A stretch of 64,000 bases of DNA, taken from positions 1 to 64,000 of the forward strand of contig JADJOV010000011.1 of assembly GCA_016713585.1 (NCBI GenBank). Reading direction: 5' to 3'. This DNA is from Bdellovibrionales bacterium. GTDB lineage: Bacteria > Bdellovibrionota > Bdellovibrionia > Bdellovibrionales > Bdellovibrionaceae. Positions within the stretch are counted from its first letter, which is position 1, and each line of letters opens with the position of its first letter. Made by a program: the position numbers and the translations under genes. Positions 29,087 to 39,081 of the stretch are shown piece by piece. The notes under the pieces are model-generated. The model did not search any database. It saw nothing but the letters and a program-made list of their open reading frames with translations, and was not told the origin of the DNA.

Positions 29087-29874
29087 TAGAGACCAACTTT
29101 CTTAAGTAAATTATTCAAATCTTCCGGATCCCTTGTTGATTGAAAGGCCGCAGAGATATCAATCTTTCGCCGAATCAACAGCTGCAACAAGGACTGATTC
29201 AAAGACAAAAAACCACTCTTATCCTCAGTTTTCTTAAGCTCAGCTTCGAAAGCCTCAAGGTTCCCTGCGACCAAATGCTTCTTCACCAGCGGCGTGCTGA
29301 GAGCCATCTCGTAGGCTATCGAAAATTCCGAACCCTCGGAGCCTTCGTTCCCTCCTCGCTCGAAAGGACCTCCAGCGGCCCGACGGATATAAACCTGATT
29401 TATTAAAAGCTGCAATTGGTCCGCGAATCGCCACTGATAATGCAAATTCTGACTCGATGGCCACATCGAAAACAGCCGATGAAGGAGAGAGCATATTGAG
29501 TTAGTTGCCACATGAACAATGACCATGTGACCCTCTTCGGCCAATTGGAGACTCCACTCAAGTTCGTCAAAATTCTTAACTTTTTCAAAGATCAAATAAT
29601 GACATTCTTCCACTCGTTTCTGAACAAGTGGCTGGATAAGCTCAGAATACTGCACAATCAAAAAGGGCGATTCAATTTGAGACGTCTGCGGGGACCCCCT
29701 CAAGATCATAATCCCTTTTTCATGACCAGTCCCTTTGGGTTCACTCACCCTAGATTCCTGTAACGACTGAGTCAAACTAACCAAAGTTTGGTCTATTCCC
29801 GAAAATCTGTCTCCGGCGATGCAAATCAATCCCGAAGGCTTGGTCGCATGGTCTAGTAAGGCTTGTGAAATCAT
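29086..29874 (-). CDS. PilT-like protein lacking a functional Walker A motif
   Basis: The 262-residue protein occupies the pilT position between pilB and pilC and keeps traces of the PilT ATPase core. GLICIAGDRFSGIDQTLVSL aligns with the Walker A region (family pattern GPTGSGKST) but lacks the P-loop lysine. EECHYLIFEKVKNFDELEWS matches the Walker B segment without its acidic signature, and EEGHMVIVHVATNSICSLLHR matches the His-box loop (ETGHLVFGTLHTNSA). The N-terminal PAS-like domain of PilT is absent and an extra C-terminal helical part is present. It is unlikely to hydrolyse ATP; it may regulate PilB/PilC or a real PilT encoded elsewhere. The frame is intact, which argues against simple decay. 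Confidence 0.65.
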   Translation of the reverse strand: MISQALLDHATKPSGLICIAGDRFSGIDQTLVSLTQSLQESRVSEPKGTGHEKGIMILRGSPQTSQIESPFLIVQYSELIQPLVQKRVEECHYLIFEKVKNFDELEWSLQLAEEGHMVIVHVATNSICSLLHRLFSMWPSSQNLHYQWRFADQLQLLINQVYIRRAAGGPFERGGNEGSEGSEFSIAYEMALSTPLVKKHLVAGNLEAFEAELKKTEDKSGFLSLNQSLLQLLIRRKIDISAAFQSTRDPEDLNNLLKKVGL

Positions 29875-31455
29875 CTAAACATCCTTCACCGATGAATTAA
29901 GTACTTCTTCAATGGTCGTGAGCCCCTTTTTCAATTTCAAAAGCGCACTTCGCCGAAGGGTCCTGAGGCCCATCTCTCGAGCCAGAAATCTTAATTGCCC
30001 CTGGGTCGCCCCCTTGAGAACCGCATCTTTCATTTTTTCGACCATTGGAAAAAGCTCATAAATTGCCAGTCGTCCCTTAATTCCAGTTCCATTGCAGTTG
30101 CCGTATCCCTTCCCTTTAAAGATTTGGTAATCCTTGATTTCTTCTTGAGCGATCCCCAAGTTGTGAAGTGTCTGAGCAGGTACGTCCACGGGGGACTTGC
30201 AACTCTCACAAATTTTCCCCACAAGTCTTTGCGCCACGACCAGATTGAGAGTCGCAGTTATCAAATAAGACGCCACCCCCATCTCTGTGAGGCGAATGAT
30301 GGTCGAGGGGGCATCATTCGTATGTAAGGTACTCACAACCATGTGCCCCGTACTCGCCGCCTTAAATGAAATCTCTGCCGTATCCAAATCCCGAATCTCT
30401 CCGACCATGATAATATCAGGATCTTGGCGGAGAAAGGTCTTGAGCGCATTCGAAAAATTCAGATCAATATCCGGATTCATCTGAACCTGATTGATCCCCT
30501 CAAGATTAAATTCCACCGGATCTTCTGCCGTACTGATATTTACATCCGGTTTGTTGAGCTCAGCTAAGGCAGAATAAATAGTTGTTGTTTTACCTGACCC
30601 GGTCGGACCAGTGATCAGAACCATCCCTTGTGGTAGATTTATATTGGACTTAAAGAGGCGAAGGTCATCTTCCTCAAAACCCAGTTTCGTCATATCTAAC
30701 TGAAGATTTGATTTATCCAAGAGCCTCAGGACAACCTTTTCACCCCAAAGTGTCGGAAGAACACTCACTCGAAAATCCATCTCTCGACCCTTCACCGTCC
30801 GAACTTTGAGACGTCCATCTTGAGGTCGCCGTTTTTCCGCAATATCCATTTTACACATAATTTTTATTCGCGAGGACAAAGCCGCGGACATAGTCAATGG
30901 TGGAGAAGCCGCTTCGATTAAGTTTCCATCCATCCGATACCGCACGCGATATCGTTTTTCATAAGGTTCAAAGTGAATATCAGAAACTCGCTTTCGAATC
31001 GCATCCACAAGCACCTGATTAATGAATTTAACGACCGGTTCCCCAAAATCTTTATCTGAGTCAATGACCTCAGCCGTGGCCGCAGCCGCCAAATCGTCAT
31101 ACTCTTCAGCCGGAGTGGGCCCCCCTGCTACTGGCACTTTCATAGCCGCTGCATTGAGATTTTCCACATAATATTTGTCAATAGCATTCTGGATCGCACT
31201 CAGTGTGGCCACGACGGGTTGAATTTTCAATCGCGTCAGATGCCTCAAGTCTTCCTTCACCATAATATTCGTGGGGTCGCCGAAGGCGACGACAAGAGTG
31301 CCCCCTGCTTTTTGGATGGGAATCAAGCCATTCTTCTCGCAGACTTCCTTCTTCACCAAACTGAGTATCGACTTATCCAAGTCAAAACTGCTTAGATCGA
31401 CTCCTGGAATTTGATAGAATTTTTCAAGTGCGTGAAGAATTTGTTTTTCTTTCAA
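29875..31455 (-). CDS. pilB: Type IV pilus assembly ATPase PilB
   Basis: 526 residues. The N-terminal domain (MshEN-like) is followed by the ATPase: Asp box (EKRRPQDGRL), Walker A GPTGSGKT at 283-290, ISTAEDPVEF, Walker B region DPDIIMVGEIRD at 345-356, and His box HMVVSTLHTNDA. It drives pilus extension at the inner membrane. The zinc-binding tetracysteine site is incomplete: ICESC supplies two cysteines, but the second pair appears as YGNC, with Tyr where the family has Cys. It starts the pilB / pilT-like / pilC / pilS / pilR series. Confidence 0.9.
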   Translation of the reverse strand: MKEKQILHALEKFYQIPGVDLSSFDLDKSILSLVKKEVCEKNGLIPIQKAGGTLVVAFGDPTNIMVKEDLRHLTRLKIQPVVATLSAIQNAIDKYYVENLNAAAMKVPVAGGPTPAEEYDDLAAAATAEVIDSDKDFGEPVVKFINQVLVDAIRKRVSDIHFEPYEKRYRVRYRMDGNLIEAASPPLTMSAALSSRIKIMCKMDIAEKRRPQDGRLKVRTVKGREMDFRVSVLPTLWGEKVVLRLLDKSNLQLDMTKLGFEEDDLRLFKSNINLPQGMVLITGPTGSGKTTTIYSALAELNKPDVNISTAEDPVEFNLEGINQVQMNPDIDLNFSNALKTFLRQDPDIIMVGEIRDLDTAEISFKAASTGHMVVSTLHTNDAPSTIIRLTEMGVASYLITATLNLVVAQRLVGKICESCKSPVDVPAQTLHNLGIAQEEIKDYQIFKGKGYGNCNGTGIKGRLAIYELFPMVEKMKDAVLKGATQGQLRFLAREMGLRTLRRSALLKLKKGLTTIEEVLNSSVKDV

Positions 31456-31756
31456 AACCTAATGAAACAATAGTCAACGTCAGTCGATTTCCAGTCTTCT
31501 TATGCTCTTCAATCGCTTTATTTAGTTGGTCCAGGCCTTAATAGACCTTGTTTAACAAGAATTTCACCAACTTTTAAAGACATGCCTGGCCCTCAATAAA
31601 CCGCTAGATCGTTGAATACACCAAGTCAGTATGACTGACAAAGATCCCGCTGTTGACTAGACTTCAGTCAAGTTTTGTTTAATTTTATAGGGCGCTAGCC
31701 AAAGGCCTTGCGCAACAATGAAGTGAATAGACCCTGAGTTACTTTTGAACGAGTCC
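31456..31756. other. Intergenic region upstream of pilB
   Basis: No gene is seen in these 301 bases. Two inverted repeats lie close together: GTCAG...CTGAC (about 31625-31640) and TTGACT...AGTCAA (31653-31671). They share a GTCA/TGAC core and could be operator sites for pilB or a structured end of the ackA transcript. The sequence CCCGCTGTTGACT here recurs about 2.8 kb away, upstream of the MaoC-Pta gene (near 34448). Confidence 0.35.
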
Positions 31757-32949
31757 TTAGCACGTGGAAACTAAATCAAGAATATGCTCTGCAATCATAA
31801 GCTCTTCATTCGTTGGAATGACAAACACTTTAACAAGACTCGTTGGAGTGCTTATTAGAAACCCGTTTTTTTGAAGGTTTGAATTGACTTCAGAATCGAC
31901 CTTCACCCCAAGCCAAGCCAGGCGTTCACAAACTTTGAGTCTAATCTGTGCTGAATTTTCACCAATCCCTGCGGTAAAAACCAAAACATCCATTCCTTGA
32001 ACGACTGCGGCTAAGCTTCCAACCATTTGACATATTCGCCAGATATAGGCCTCGATGGTTTCCTTGGCCCAAGGATCCTGACTTTCTCCGAGAACTCGCA
32101 TATCATTGCTTATCCCGGAAAGTCCCAGAAGACCTGACTTTTTATAAAGAAAGTCTTCAATTTGATCAGCATTCATTTTCTTTTCTCGCAACAGGTAAAG
32201 CACGACCCCTACATCCAGCTGACCCGGCCGAGTCCCCATTGGAATTCCATCAAGGGCCGTCAGCCCCATCGACGAGACAACACTCTTTCCGCCATCCAGC
32301 GCGCACATGCTGGAGCCGCTGCCTAGGTGAGCCACAATGACTTTCTTTTTTGCAACCTCAGGGTCAAGGTTCTGAAGAGTCTTAGTTATGGATTCATAAG
32401 AAAGTCCGTGAAAGCCATATCTTCGGACTCCCTCCTTTTCAAGCTCCCTGGAAATAAAAAAATGCCTGAGAACCTCGGGATTAGTCGCGTGAAAAGAAGT
32501 ATCAAAGCAGGCCACCTGAGGTAGAGTGGGAAATACTTTTTCAAAGCTTTAATTGCCGCCAGGTTATGGCCCTGATGCAAAGGAGCCAATGGAATCAACT
32601 TTTCTAGCTTGGCAATAATATCGTCCGTCACAATCACCGGAGATGGGAATTCCGTTCCGCCATGAACGACTCGATGCCCAGCGGCTTTGACCTTGACCCC
32701 TTGAAGATTCACCTCGAGCCACTCAATCAGAAATTTCATCAAGAAATCATGAGTGATCTCGACAGAGTTTTCCCAATATTTTTCAGCAAGAACCTTTCCC
32801 AAATGATCTTTGACCAGAAAATTAGGACGAAGTCCGATCCCCTCAATCTGCCCACGGGATCCCAAGGAAAGGGCATTCTGGTGGCGAAAAAAAACAGAAA
32901 ACTTGATGCTAGAAGACCCAGCATTGATAACCAAAAATGCTTCTTTCAT
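31757..32949 (-). CDS. ackA: Acetate kinase, one frameshift
   Basis: The start region LVINAGSSSIKFSVF and GHRVVHGGTEF are acetate kinase signatures. The second half contains VACFDTSFHATNP, GVRRYGFHGLSYESI, AHLGSGSSMCALDGGKSV and TAGIGENSAQIR. A T5 run on the plus strand (32537-32541) breaks the frame; one more base gives a continuous LKKVFPTLPQVACFDTSFH. The enzyme makes ATP from acetyl phosphate supplied by Pta, whose gene is immediately upstream. I choose the ATG at 32949 because AGGA precedes it by 5 bases. Loss of such a central enzyme would be surprising, so a sequencing slip is likely. Confidence 0.85.
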
Positions 32950-32962
32950 ACTCATCCTGTGG

Positions 32963-34389
32963 CTAGTGCCCAAGTTCTTTTCGTTTTCTCTCTCTTCGGT
33001 GAACGGCAACCAACACAGCCAGTGCCGCCGACGTCCTTCGAGCTTTTGGACTTTCGGCCCGACTGGTCAGAACAATGGGGACCTTTGCCCCCAAAACTAT
33101 TCCTGCAGTATCAGCGCCCGCAAGATAATCCAATTGTTTTGCGATCATATTACCTGCCTCCAAATCAGGAGCCACCAGAACATCCGCTTGTCCCGCAACT
33201 TTGGACGATATATGTTTAATCCGAGCTGCCTCAAAGCTGACTGCATTATCAAAAGCCAAGGGACCATCCAAAACCCTCCAGAAATTTGCCCCCGATCCGC
33301 CATTTTACAAAGGGCAGCAGCATCAATAGTGGATTGAATCTTAGGGTTGACTGTTTCAATGGCGGACAAGATTGCAACCTTTGGAGTCTCAATTCCTAGA
33401 ACATGAGCAAAATCGATCGCATTCTTGATAATGTCTACTTTGTCCTCAAGGGTGGGATAAATATTAACTGCAGCATCGGTAATTAATAGAAGCCGCGGAT
33501 AGGTTGGCACACTCATCGCGTAAACATGGGAAATTTTCCTAGAGGTCCTCAGGCCGGTCTTCCTCTGAACAACAGCATGCATCATCTCATCGGTATGAAG
33601 GCTCCCTTTCATTAAAACTTCTGCCTTTCCAGTCAAACACAACTCAACGGCCTTTGTCGCCGACTGATGGGCGTTCTCTGTATGAATAATTTCAATCCCT
33701 GTGAGGTCAATTCCATTTTCTTTCGCAACGTTCTCAATTTGATGTCGAGGACCCACGAGGATTGGAGTGATCAAGCCAGCCTTACAAGCTTCCATCGCTC
33801 CAAGCAAAGACGTTTGGTCGCAGGGGTGACAAACTGAAAAGACGACAGGCTCTAGGGCCTCACATTTTGCGATCAGACCCTCAAAATAGTCTACATTTGA
33901 ACGAATTGAGATTTCAGGTAACTTAACTCTTGGCCCAATTCTTTTATCTGTTGGCGCACGAACAACTGATTTTCCTGTTAAAACTAAAACGTTTTTTTGA
34001 TTGATTGCCTTCGCATCGAAAACGACCAAATGTCCTTCTTGTTTCTTTTCGATCACGGTAATTGATACTGTGAGAGTATCACCGACCTCGACCCGGTGAT
34101 GAAAATGAGATTCCTGAGATACATAAACAGTCCCTGCTCCGGGTATTCGATTCCCCAGGAGATTTGAAATCAACGAGATAATCCAAGCCCCGTGACCTAT
34201 TATTTTATGAGTCTCCAAATACTTTTCCGCATAATCTTCATTCAAATGAACTGGATTAGCATTTCCAGTGACAATTGCGAAAAATTCAATGTCGCTTTTT
34301 GTCAGGACTTTTTTTAAAGAAACGGACTCGCCGATTTTAATTTCGTCAAAGGTTCGATTTTCGACGGTTTCAATTTCTAACTTTTTCAA
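32963..34389 (-). CDS. Bifunctional MaoC-like hydratase / phosphate acetyltransferase, one frameshift
   Basis: Residues 1-140 are a MaoC (hot-dog) domain: VTGNANPVHLNEDYAE, IGHGAWIISLISNLLG, VGDTLTVSITV. Residues about 165-470 are a phosphate acetyl/butyryltransferase: VSVCHPC-like FSVCHPCDQTSLLGAM, LVGPRHQIENVA, VLMKGSLHTDEMM, and LLITDAAVNIYPTLEDK. The frame changes near 33270 (GG/TTTT tract) and LDGPLAFDNAVS, VAGQADVLVAPDLEAGNM and GAKVPIVLTSRA complete the C-terminus. The fusion is known in several bacteria and would convert acetyl- or butyryl-CoA to the acyl phosphate for AckA. The 180-bp gap upstream (34390-34569) is its probable promoter region. Confidence 0.85.
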
Positions 34390-34569
34390 ACAAACCTCCA
34401 GTCTAAATTATCACCTCAAACCTCTACCATCTTCGGATGAAGAGATCAAAATAAACCCGCTGTTGACTCAAATCTTATGAATCAAAAAAAGTGCAATTGC
34501 TTTATTTTTGATGGGGACAGATCCAAGACCAAGCGAAAATGGACCATTTATTGTTGCGCGGGCCCTTAG

Positions 34570-36516
34570 CTATCTCTTCGTCTTCGGATTGAAAAAACCA
34601 GAAACTACTTGTTTGAGATCCATAGTAAAAATGTCTTGTTTTTGAGGCTTCGCAGCCGCCTCGAGGGTCCCCAGCTCCCGGCGAGCCATCAAAAAACTCC
34701 CATCAAGCGCAATGGCCTTCTGAAAGGACTTTCTCGCCCCCACATGATCACCCTGGGCCTTCAAAAAAAGACCTAGAACAAAAGGATACAGAGCATCGTA
34801 CCTCTCGTCAGGCGGGACTTGCATCAAATCCAGTTCGATCTCCTTGATTTTGAATTTTTCACTTTTTGAGCCCAAACTTCCCAGCTTAATCCAAGCATGA
34901 TAAAGATGGCTTTGGAAGAGATCTGGCACCAATGACAAAGCCATTTGCAGCGAAGCTGCAGCTTTGTCAAACTGACTGAAACTCAGCTCTTTTTTGACTT
35001 GCTCTATGTACTGATTGGCTTTTAACAGGGCCTCAGCAGGATCGACTTTAGGTAAGCTGACCCTCTTTCCAGGCAATTTTCCTGCTTGTAATCCTTCTGC
35101 GCTTTCCCCCGACTTCCCAGTGCCCTCAAACAGTCCGTGAAGTTCAGTCCAAAGTCGGCCAACTTCAGTTTGTGGGCCGGCTGGCTTTGGACCTAGACTA
35201 GCAATGGTTTCCTGAACATTTATCTGGGAATCCCCACCCTCCCAAATTCCCAGAAGGGTCAAAATATCACTCCGGCTCTTGCCATTAACTTGAGCCTTGA
35301 TAGCCTTGAGACAAATCAGCTGTTCGGCCTCATCCTTGAATTCAGTCTTCGAGCTTAGATATATCAAGCCCCTGAGAAGCAAAAAATGAATCCCTTTGAA
35401 CACCGCAGTCTCTTGATATCCAGGCACTGATAATATTTGTCCTAAGCTGGTTCCCTGACGAAGCCGCTCCTCAAAGCCATCCAAGGCATGCAGAAGGGAC
35501 ATCTGAAAAGCTGGATGATCTGATCTCAGGGACGAATTAAGAATGATTTTACTTCCTAACCATTTTAGATACAAACTTTTCAGCCAATTGACCGGAATTT
35601 TTGAAGCAACCCAATCATGCAAGTACCTTAGCAATTGGTTTGAATCAATCGAAGGTTCGGTCAATTCATTTTCAGTCACGGCAAAATTGATCCTCAGACG
35701 GTCTGATGTAATAGTCCGAGAGAGTCTCACATTCATTTGTTCTGTCATAATTAAATCAACAGCATGAGGAGACAACAAATTCCCTTGGACTAGCCGAACC
35801 CCGAGCCGCTTTTTACTCTTATCATTGAGTCCAGTCTGAAGATCTTCATCGGTAATGTAACCGCTCTGAATAAGCATATGCCCTATCGAAGTCGTCTTGT
35901 CCTCAATATCCACACTGCAGATCGAACCAGAGCAAAATGTCACCCCTGAAATTCCGCCATCAGGATAATAAATATTTAAGTATCCAGTGCTCTTGGTTTC
36001 ACAGAGAAGACTGTAGATCAATGGTAAATCGTAACCGCTGACATCCTCTAGCGAATCAATCAACGCTTTTTTCTCTCGAACTGAGACCTTCTCTTTGGAA
36101 AAAATTTGATAAATATGTTTATGAACAGGGCTGTCGGCCTTTTGAACAACTTCACGCTTAAGTAAGTTTGAAACATCTGCAAGATCAAAGGGCTTTTTCA
36201 GAAAGGCTATAGCCTGACTCTTTTGGATCGCCTCTTGAACAAAAACCTTATCCGTATATATTCCACTCATCAAGATAGGTCTGAACTGAGACTTTGAATG
36301 GCCGTGAGCCTTTTCAATGAGCTCGAGTCCAGTCATTTGGGGAAGCAAACAGTCAACTAACAAAAAATCAAACTTCTGCTTATGAAAAAGATCGAGAGCT
36401 TCCTCAGGTTTTGTCACCCAAACGGCCTCATGACCTTGCCTGGAAAGCCCTTCCTTGAGGGCTTCACCCAAGCTCGAATCATCATCGACAATAAGAATTC
36501 TGATTGCTCCACTCAT
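34570..36516 (-). CDS. Response regulator with PATAN (DUF4388) and TPR domains
   Basis: 648 residues from the ATG at 36516, which has GGTGGAAGG upstream. The N-terminus is a receiver (IRILIVDDDSSLGEALKEGL, phospho-Asp in DFLLVDCLLPQMTGLEL, FLKKPF). Residues about 150-310 resemble DUF4388/PATAN (TGYLNIYYPDGGISGVTFCSGSICSV, IGHMLIQSGYITDEDLQ), an element found in predatory and gliding bacteria and linked to motility and social behaviour. The C-terminal 150 residues contain TPR-like helices (AAASLQMALSLVPDLFQSHLYHA, KSFQKAIALDGSFLMARRELG). It lies 50 bp downstream of the STAS gene and probably belongs with the STAS/SpoIIE pair. Confidence 0.75.
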   Translation of the reverse strand: MSGAIRILIVDDDSSLGEALKEGLSRQGHEAVWVTKPEEALDLFHKQKFDFLLVDCLLPQMTGLELIEKAHGHSKSQFRPILMSGIYTDKVFVQEAIQKSQAIAFLKKPFDLADVSNLLKREVVQKADSPVHKHIYQIFSKEKVSVREKKALIDSLEDVSGYDLPLIYSLLCETKSTGYLNIYYPDGGISGVTFCSGSICSVDIEDKTTSIGHMLIQSGYITDEDLQTGLNDKSKKRLGVRLVQGNLLSPHAVDLIMTEQMNVRLSRTITSDRLRINFAVTENELTEPSIDSNQLLRYLHDWVASKIPVNWLKSLYLKWLGSKIILNSSLRSDHPAFQMSLLHALDGFEERLRQGTSLGQILSVPGYQETAVFKGIHFLLLRGLIYLSSKTEFKDEAEQLICLKAIKAQVNGKSRSDILTLLGIWEGGDSQINVQETIASLGPKPAGPQTEVGRLWTELHGLFEGTGKSGESAEGLQAGKLPGKRVSLPKVDPAEALLKANQYIEQVKKELSFSQFDKAAASLQMALSLVPDLFQSHLYHAWIKLGSLGSKSEKFKIKEIELDLMQVPPDERYDALYPFVLGLFLKAQGDHVGARKSFQKAIALDGSFLMARRELGTLEAAAKPQKQDIFTMDLKQVVSGFFNPKTKR

Positions 36517-36566
36517 GACCTTCCACCTATCGGCTGGGTTGACCATTCAGTTGAGCCTTGAAGAGA

Positions 36567-37037
36567 CTATTTATTTATGAATCTAAAATATTTGGCCTCG
36601 AGGACGTCCATCTCCATGGGTTGCCCCTGATCGTCTAACACTTGGGCAGGTGGAGTCACTGCCTTTTCTTTAAAATCAACTCCGTATCGAAATAAAACGT
36701 TTTTCTCAAATCCAGTGGTTTCATTATAATATGGAACATAGAAGGACTCGACTTTGCCATTTGAGGGCAAGAATCCATCAACCATATTAATCTGATCTAT
36801 GATGACTTTCGGGCATTTCACATAGGTGACTTCAGCTGTTTTCAATAACGCTATCCACTTCATCCACTCACGAATCCCGCAAGAGTTTATACTCTTCACC
36901 CCACTAAAATCCACTGAAACCTTTTCGGCGCCAGCAACATTCAATTGAGAAAAATCCACATCTTCGTCGATAACACCCACAAGCGAAACCAAAATCTCAG
37001 TCCCTTTCCGATCAACCATTGAATCAAATTTCCCCAT
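36567..37037 (-). CDS. STAS-like protein (anti-sigma-antagonist type)
   Basis: The 156-residue protein begins with a STAS-like pattern: LVSLVGVIDEDVDFSQL, then KVSVDFSGVKSINSCGIREW, where the Ser in NSCG is at the place phosphorylated in SpoIIAA-like proteins. The C-terminal extension (YVPYYNETTGFEKNVLFRY) is unusual. It sits between the SpoIIE-type phosphatase and the PATAN regulator, so the phosphatase probably dephosphorylates it in a partner-switch system. No anti-sigma kinase of the RsbW type is seen in the window. Confidence 0.65.
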   Translation of the reverse strand: MGKFDSMVDRKGTEILVSLVGVIDEDVDFSQLNVAGAEKVSVDFSGVKSINSCGIREWMKWIALLKTAEVTYVKCPKVIIDQINMVDGFLPSNGKVESFYVPYYNETTGFEKNVLFRYGVDFKEKAVTPPAQVLDDQGQPMEMDVLEAKYFRFINK

Positions 37038-37104
37038 ATCGAATTCCCCTTCTCTATCTTTTTATCATATATTCAAACTCTTAATCCTAAACTTAAACTT
37101 AGCC

Positions 37105-38958
37105 TCAAATTTTAACAGTATTTTCTGAACCTTCATTCTTCACGACGAAAAATGTCACATCGTCAATCAAGCTTGAACCCTGTCGAAAAGCCTGAAAAGC
37201 CTCTACAAAACGAGCCACAGAAACATCCGCTGACGGACTATCTACGTTCGCCTGAATCAGCGCCTTAAGAAACTCCCGCTCACCCCACGGCTGTGAGTTC
37301 GGGCTTTGTATATCCAGAACACCATCGGTATATAAGAAGACCATGTCCCCTAATTCTAAATCCACCGTCGTCTCTTTATATTTTGTGTCCCGGGCTTGAC
37401 CCAAACGAGGACTAGTCACTTCATTCAATGACAATAGATCTTTTCTCCGCAATGGCAAATTCGATTTCCGAATCAAAAAAGGCGCCTCATGTGAAGCATT
37501 AGCATAGGTCAATCTGGACGTCTTAAAATCAAAAGCCGCCAGGAAAAAGGTCATCATAATCTGACCCTTTGAAACATCATATATACATCGGTTCAAAAGT
37601 TCAAGAGCTTGAGCCGGCGTCACATCAAGAAGTTCAATGATTGTTGCTGCAGATTTTGCGGCGCTCGTGATAAGTGCAGCGGGTGCCCCGTGCCCGGTGG
37701 CATCCCCAATCCAGAGCAAGGCCCGATCACCCACTGTACAATAATGCCACCAATCCCCACCACACTCACTCGAGGGTTCATAAAAGCCAGATATGCCCAA
37801 AGGACCAACACGATTTTTGCTCAAAGGGAAAAGTGTTTCTTGAACCGTTTTTGCCGTCAGCAATTCATTTTCCATCCGAGCTTTTTCTGCCGTTTGGGCC
37901 AGCAACCTAGAAACTTCCCTCGCCATCAAATTGAAGTTTTCAGCCAGCGTCCCAATTTCATCGTTTGATTTTACATTGACCCTAAAGTCAAACTTCCCTT
38001 CAGACACTTTGCGTGTGGCCAAGAACAAAGAGGTTAAGGCTTCTGTCAAACTTCTGGAAACCAGCAAACTCAAAATGACAATAAAACTAATCATGACAAC
38101 AAAAAAGAACCCCGACTTACGTACTAGAATTTTAGTCGCGATCAGGGCTCGATTCTGATCAACAGCGGTGACTACCATCAGATCTGAAAACCCAACCTTT
38201 GAATAGGAAACGAGCAGATCTTTTTTTTGTGAATCTCTAACGGCTTCAGCCCCCTGAGTCACTGTTTTCGAATCCCTCGACAAAAAACTAGCGGGAACTT
38301 TTGCAGAAAGAGCAATCCCTTCATCCGCTTCTGGACCGAAGAGAACTTTACCTTCATGATCAATCAAAAACGCCTGCATCCCCTTATTTTCAGAAAACAC
38401 ATCTTTGATCTCTGAACCTCGGTACACAATGACGAAAACAAAAACTTCAGGGCGATTTGGCGAGCTTGCTACCTCAAGTAGGAATAACTGATCGTCTCCT
38501 ATTCGCTTTTTGACCAAGCGTTTCTTCTGAATGGCAGTGTCTAAAATACTCACACCCTCGGGACCCCATCCCGCCCAAATCGAATCAAATAAGTCTTTCG
38601 ATTTCTCTAGTCGACCTTCAACAGTATATCCTTTTCTATCAGCCAAGACTTTAAATACCCCAACGGCTTCAACTTGTGCTTCGTTCTCGAATAACTTTTG
38701 GGATAAAGTAGAAAATTGCCCCTGCAACAGATAATCTTGTAACAGGAATTTTGCGGTCCCTAAAACGGAGTTGAGCTGGATCTTGACCTGTGTGGCAAGA
38801 CTCGCCGAGATATTTCTTGAAGAGTCAAAAACATAGGCGATCTTATCATCTCGAAAAACCTTAACCGCAAGTAATCCATAAATTCCCAGGGCGGCTATTG
38901 GGATAACCGTGAGTAATATAAGAATTTTGTATCGAATTGAAAATTTATTCGCAACCAT
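37105..38958 (-). CDS. Membrane-bound SpoIIE-type protein phosphatase with HAMP
   Basis: Two membrane helices (ILILLTVIPIAALGIYGLLAV, SGFFFVVMISFIVILSLLV) enclose a periplasmic sensor region of about 260 residues. A HAMP domain follows (LATRKVSEGKFDFRVNVKSNDEIGTLAENFNLM), then PP2C-type SpoIIE catalysis: SSECGGDWW, GDATGHGAPAALI, YANASHEAPFLIR, and FLYTDGVLDIQ with the metal-binding aspartates. It should dephosphorylate a Ser/Thr-phosphorylated STAS protein in response to an external signal; the STAS gene is next downstream, 67 bp away. I use the ATG at 38958 because the frame before it lacks a ribosome site. Confidence 0.85.
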   Translation of the reverse strand: MVANKFSIRYKILILLTVIPIAALGIYGLLAVKVFRDDKIAYVFDSSRNISASLATQVKIQLNSVLGTAKFLLQDYLLQGQFSTLSQKLFENEAQVEAVGVFKVLADRKGYTVEGRLEKSKDLFDSIWAGWGPEGVSILDTAIQKKRLVKKRIGDDQLFLLEVASSPNRPEVFVFVIVYRGSEIKDVFSENKGMQAFLIDHEGKVLFGPEADEGIALSAKVPASFLSRDSKTVTQGAEAVRDSQKKDLLVSYSKVGFSDLMVVTAVDQNRALIATKILVRKSGFFFVVMISFIVILSLLVSRSLTEALTSLFLATRKVSEGKFDFRVNVKSNDEIGTLAENFNLMAREVSRLLAQTAEKARMENELLTAKTVQETLFPLSKNRVGPLGISGFYEPSSECGGDWWHYCTVGDRALLWIGDATGHGAPAALITSAAKSAATIIELLDVTPAQALELLNRCIYDVSKGQIMMTFFLAAFDFKTSRLTYANASHEAPFLIRKSNLPLRRKDLLSLNEVTSPRLGQARDTKYKETTVDLELGDMVFLYTDGVLDIQSPNSQPWGEREFLKALIQANVDSPSADVSVARFVEAFQAFRQGSSLIDDVTFFVVKNEGSENTVKI

Positions 38959-39081
38959 AGTATCAAATCTAACAAAAGTGACCACCCACCGGTAGCATTC
39001 AACTCGAATGACCTCACCTCCTAGCCCTAAGTCCGTTCATGTTAACAAGAAATCCTCCGATGGCTAATCTAGGTGTTAATA

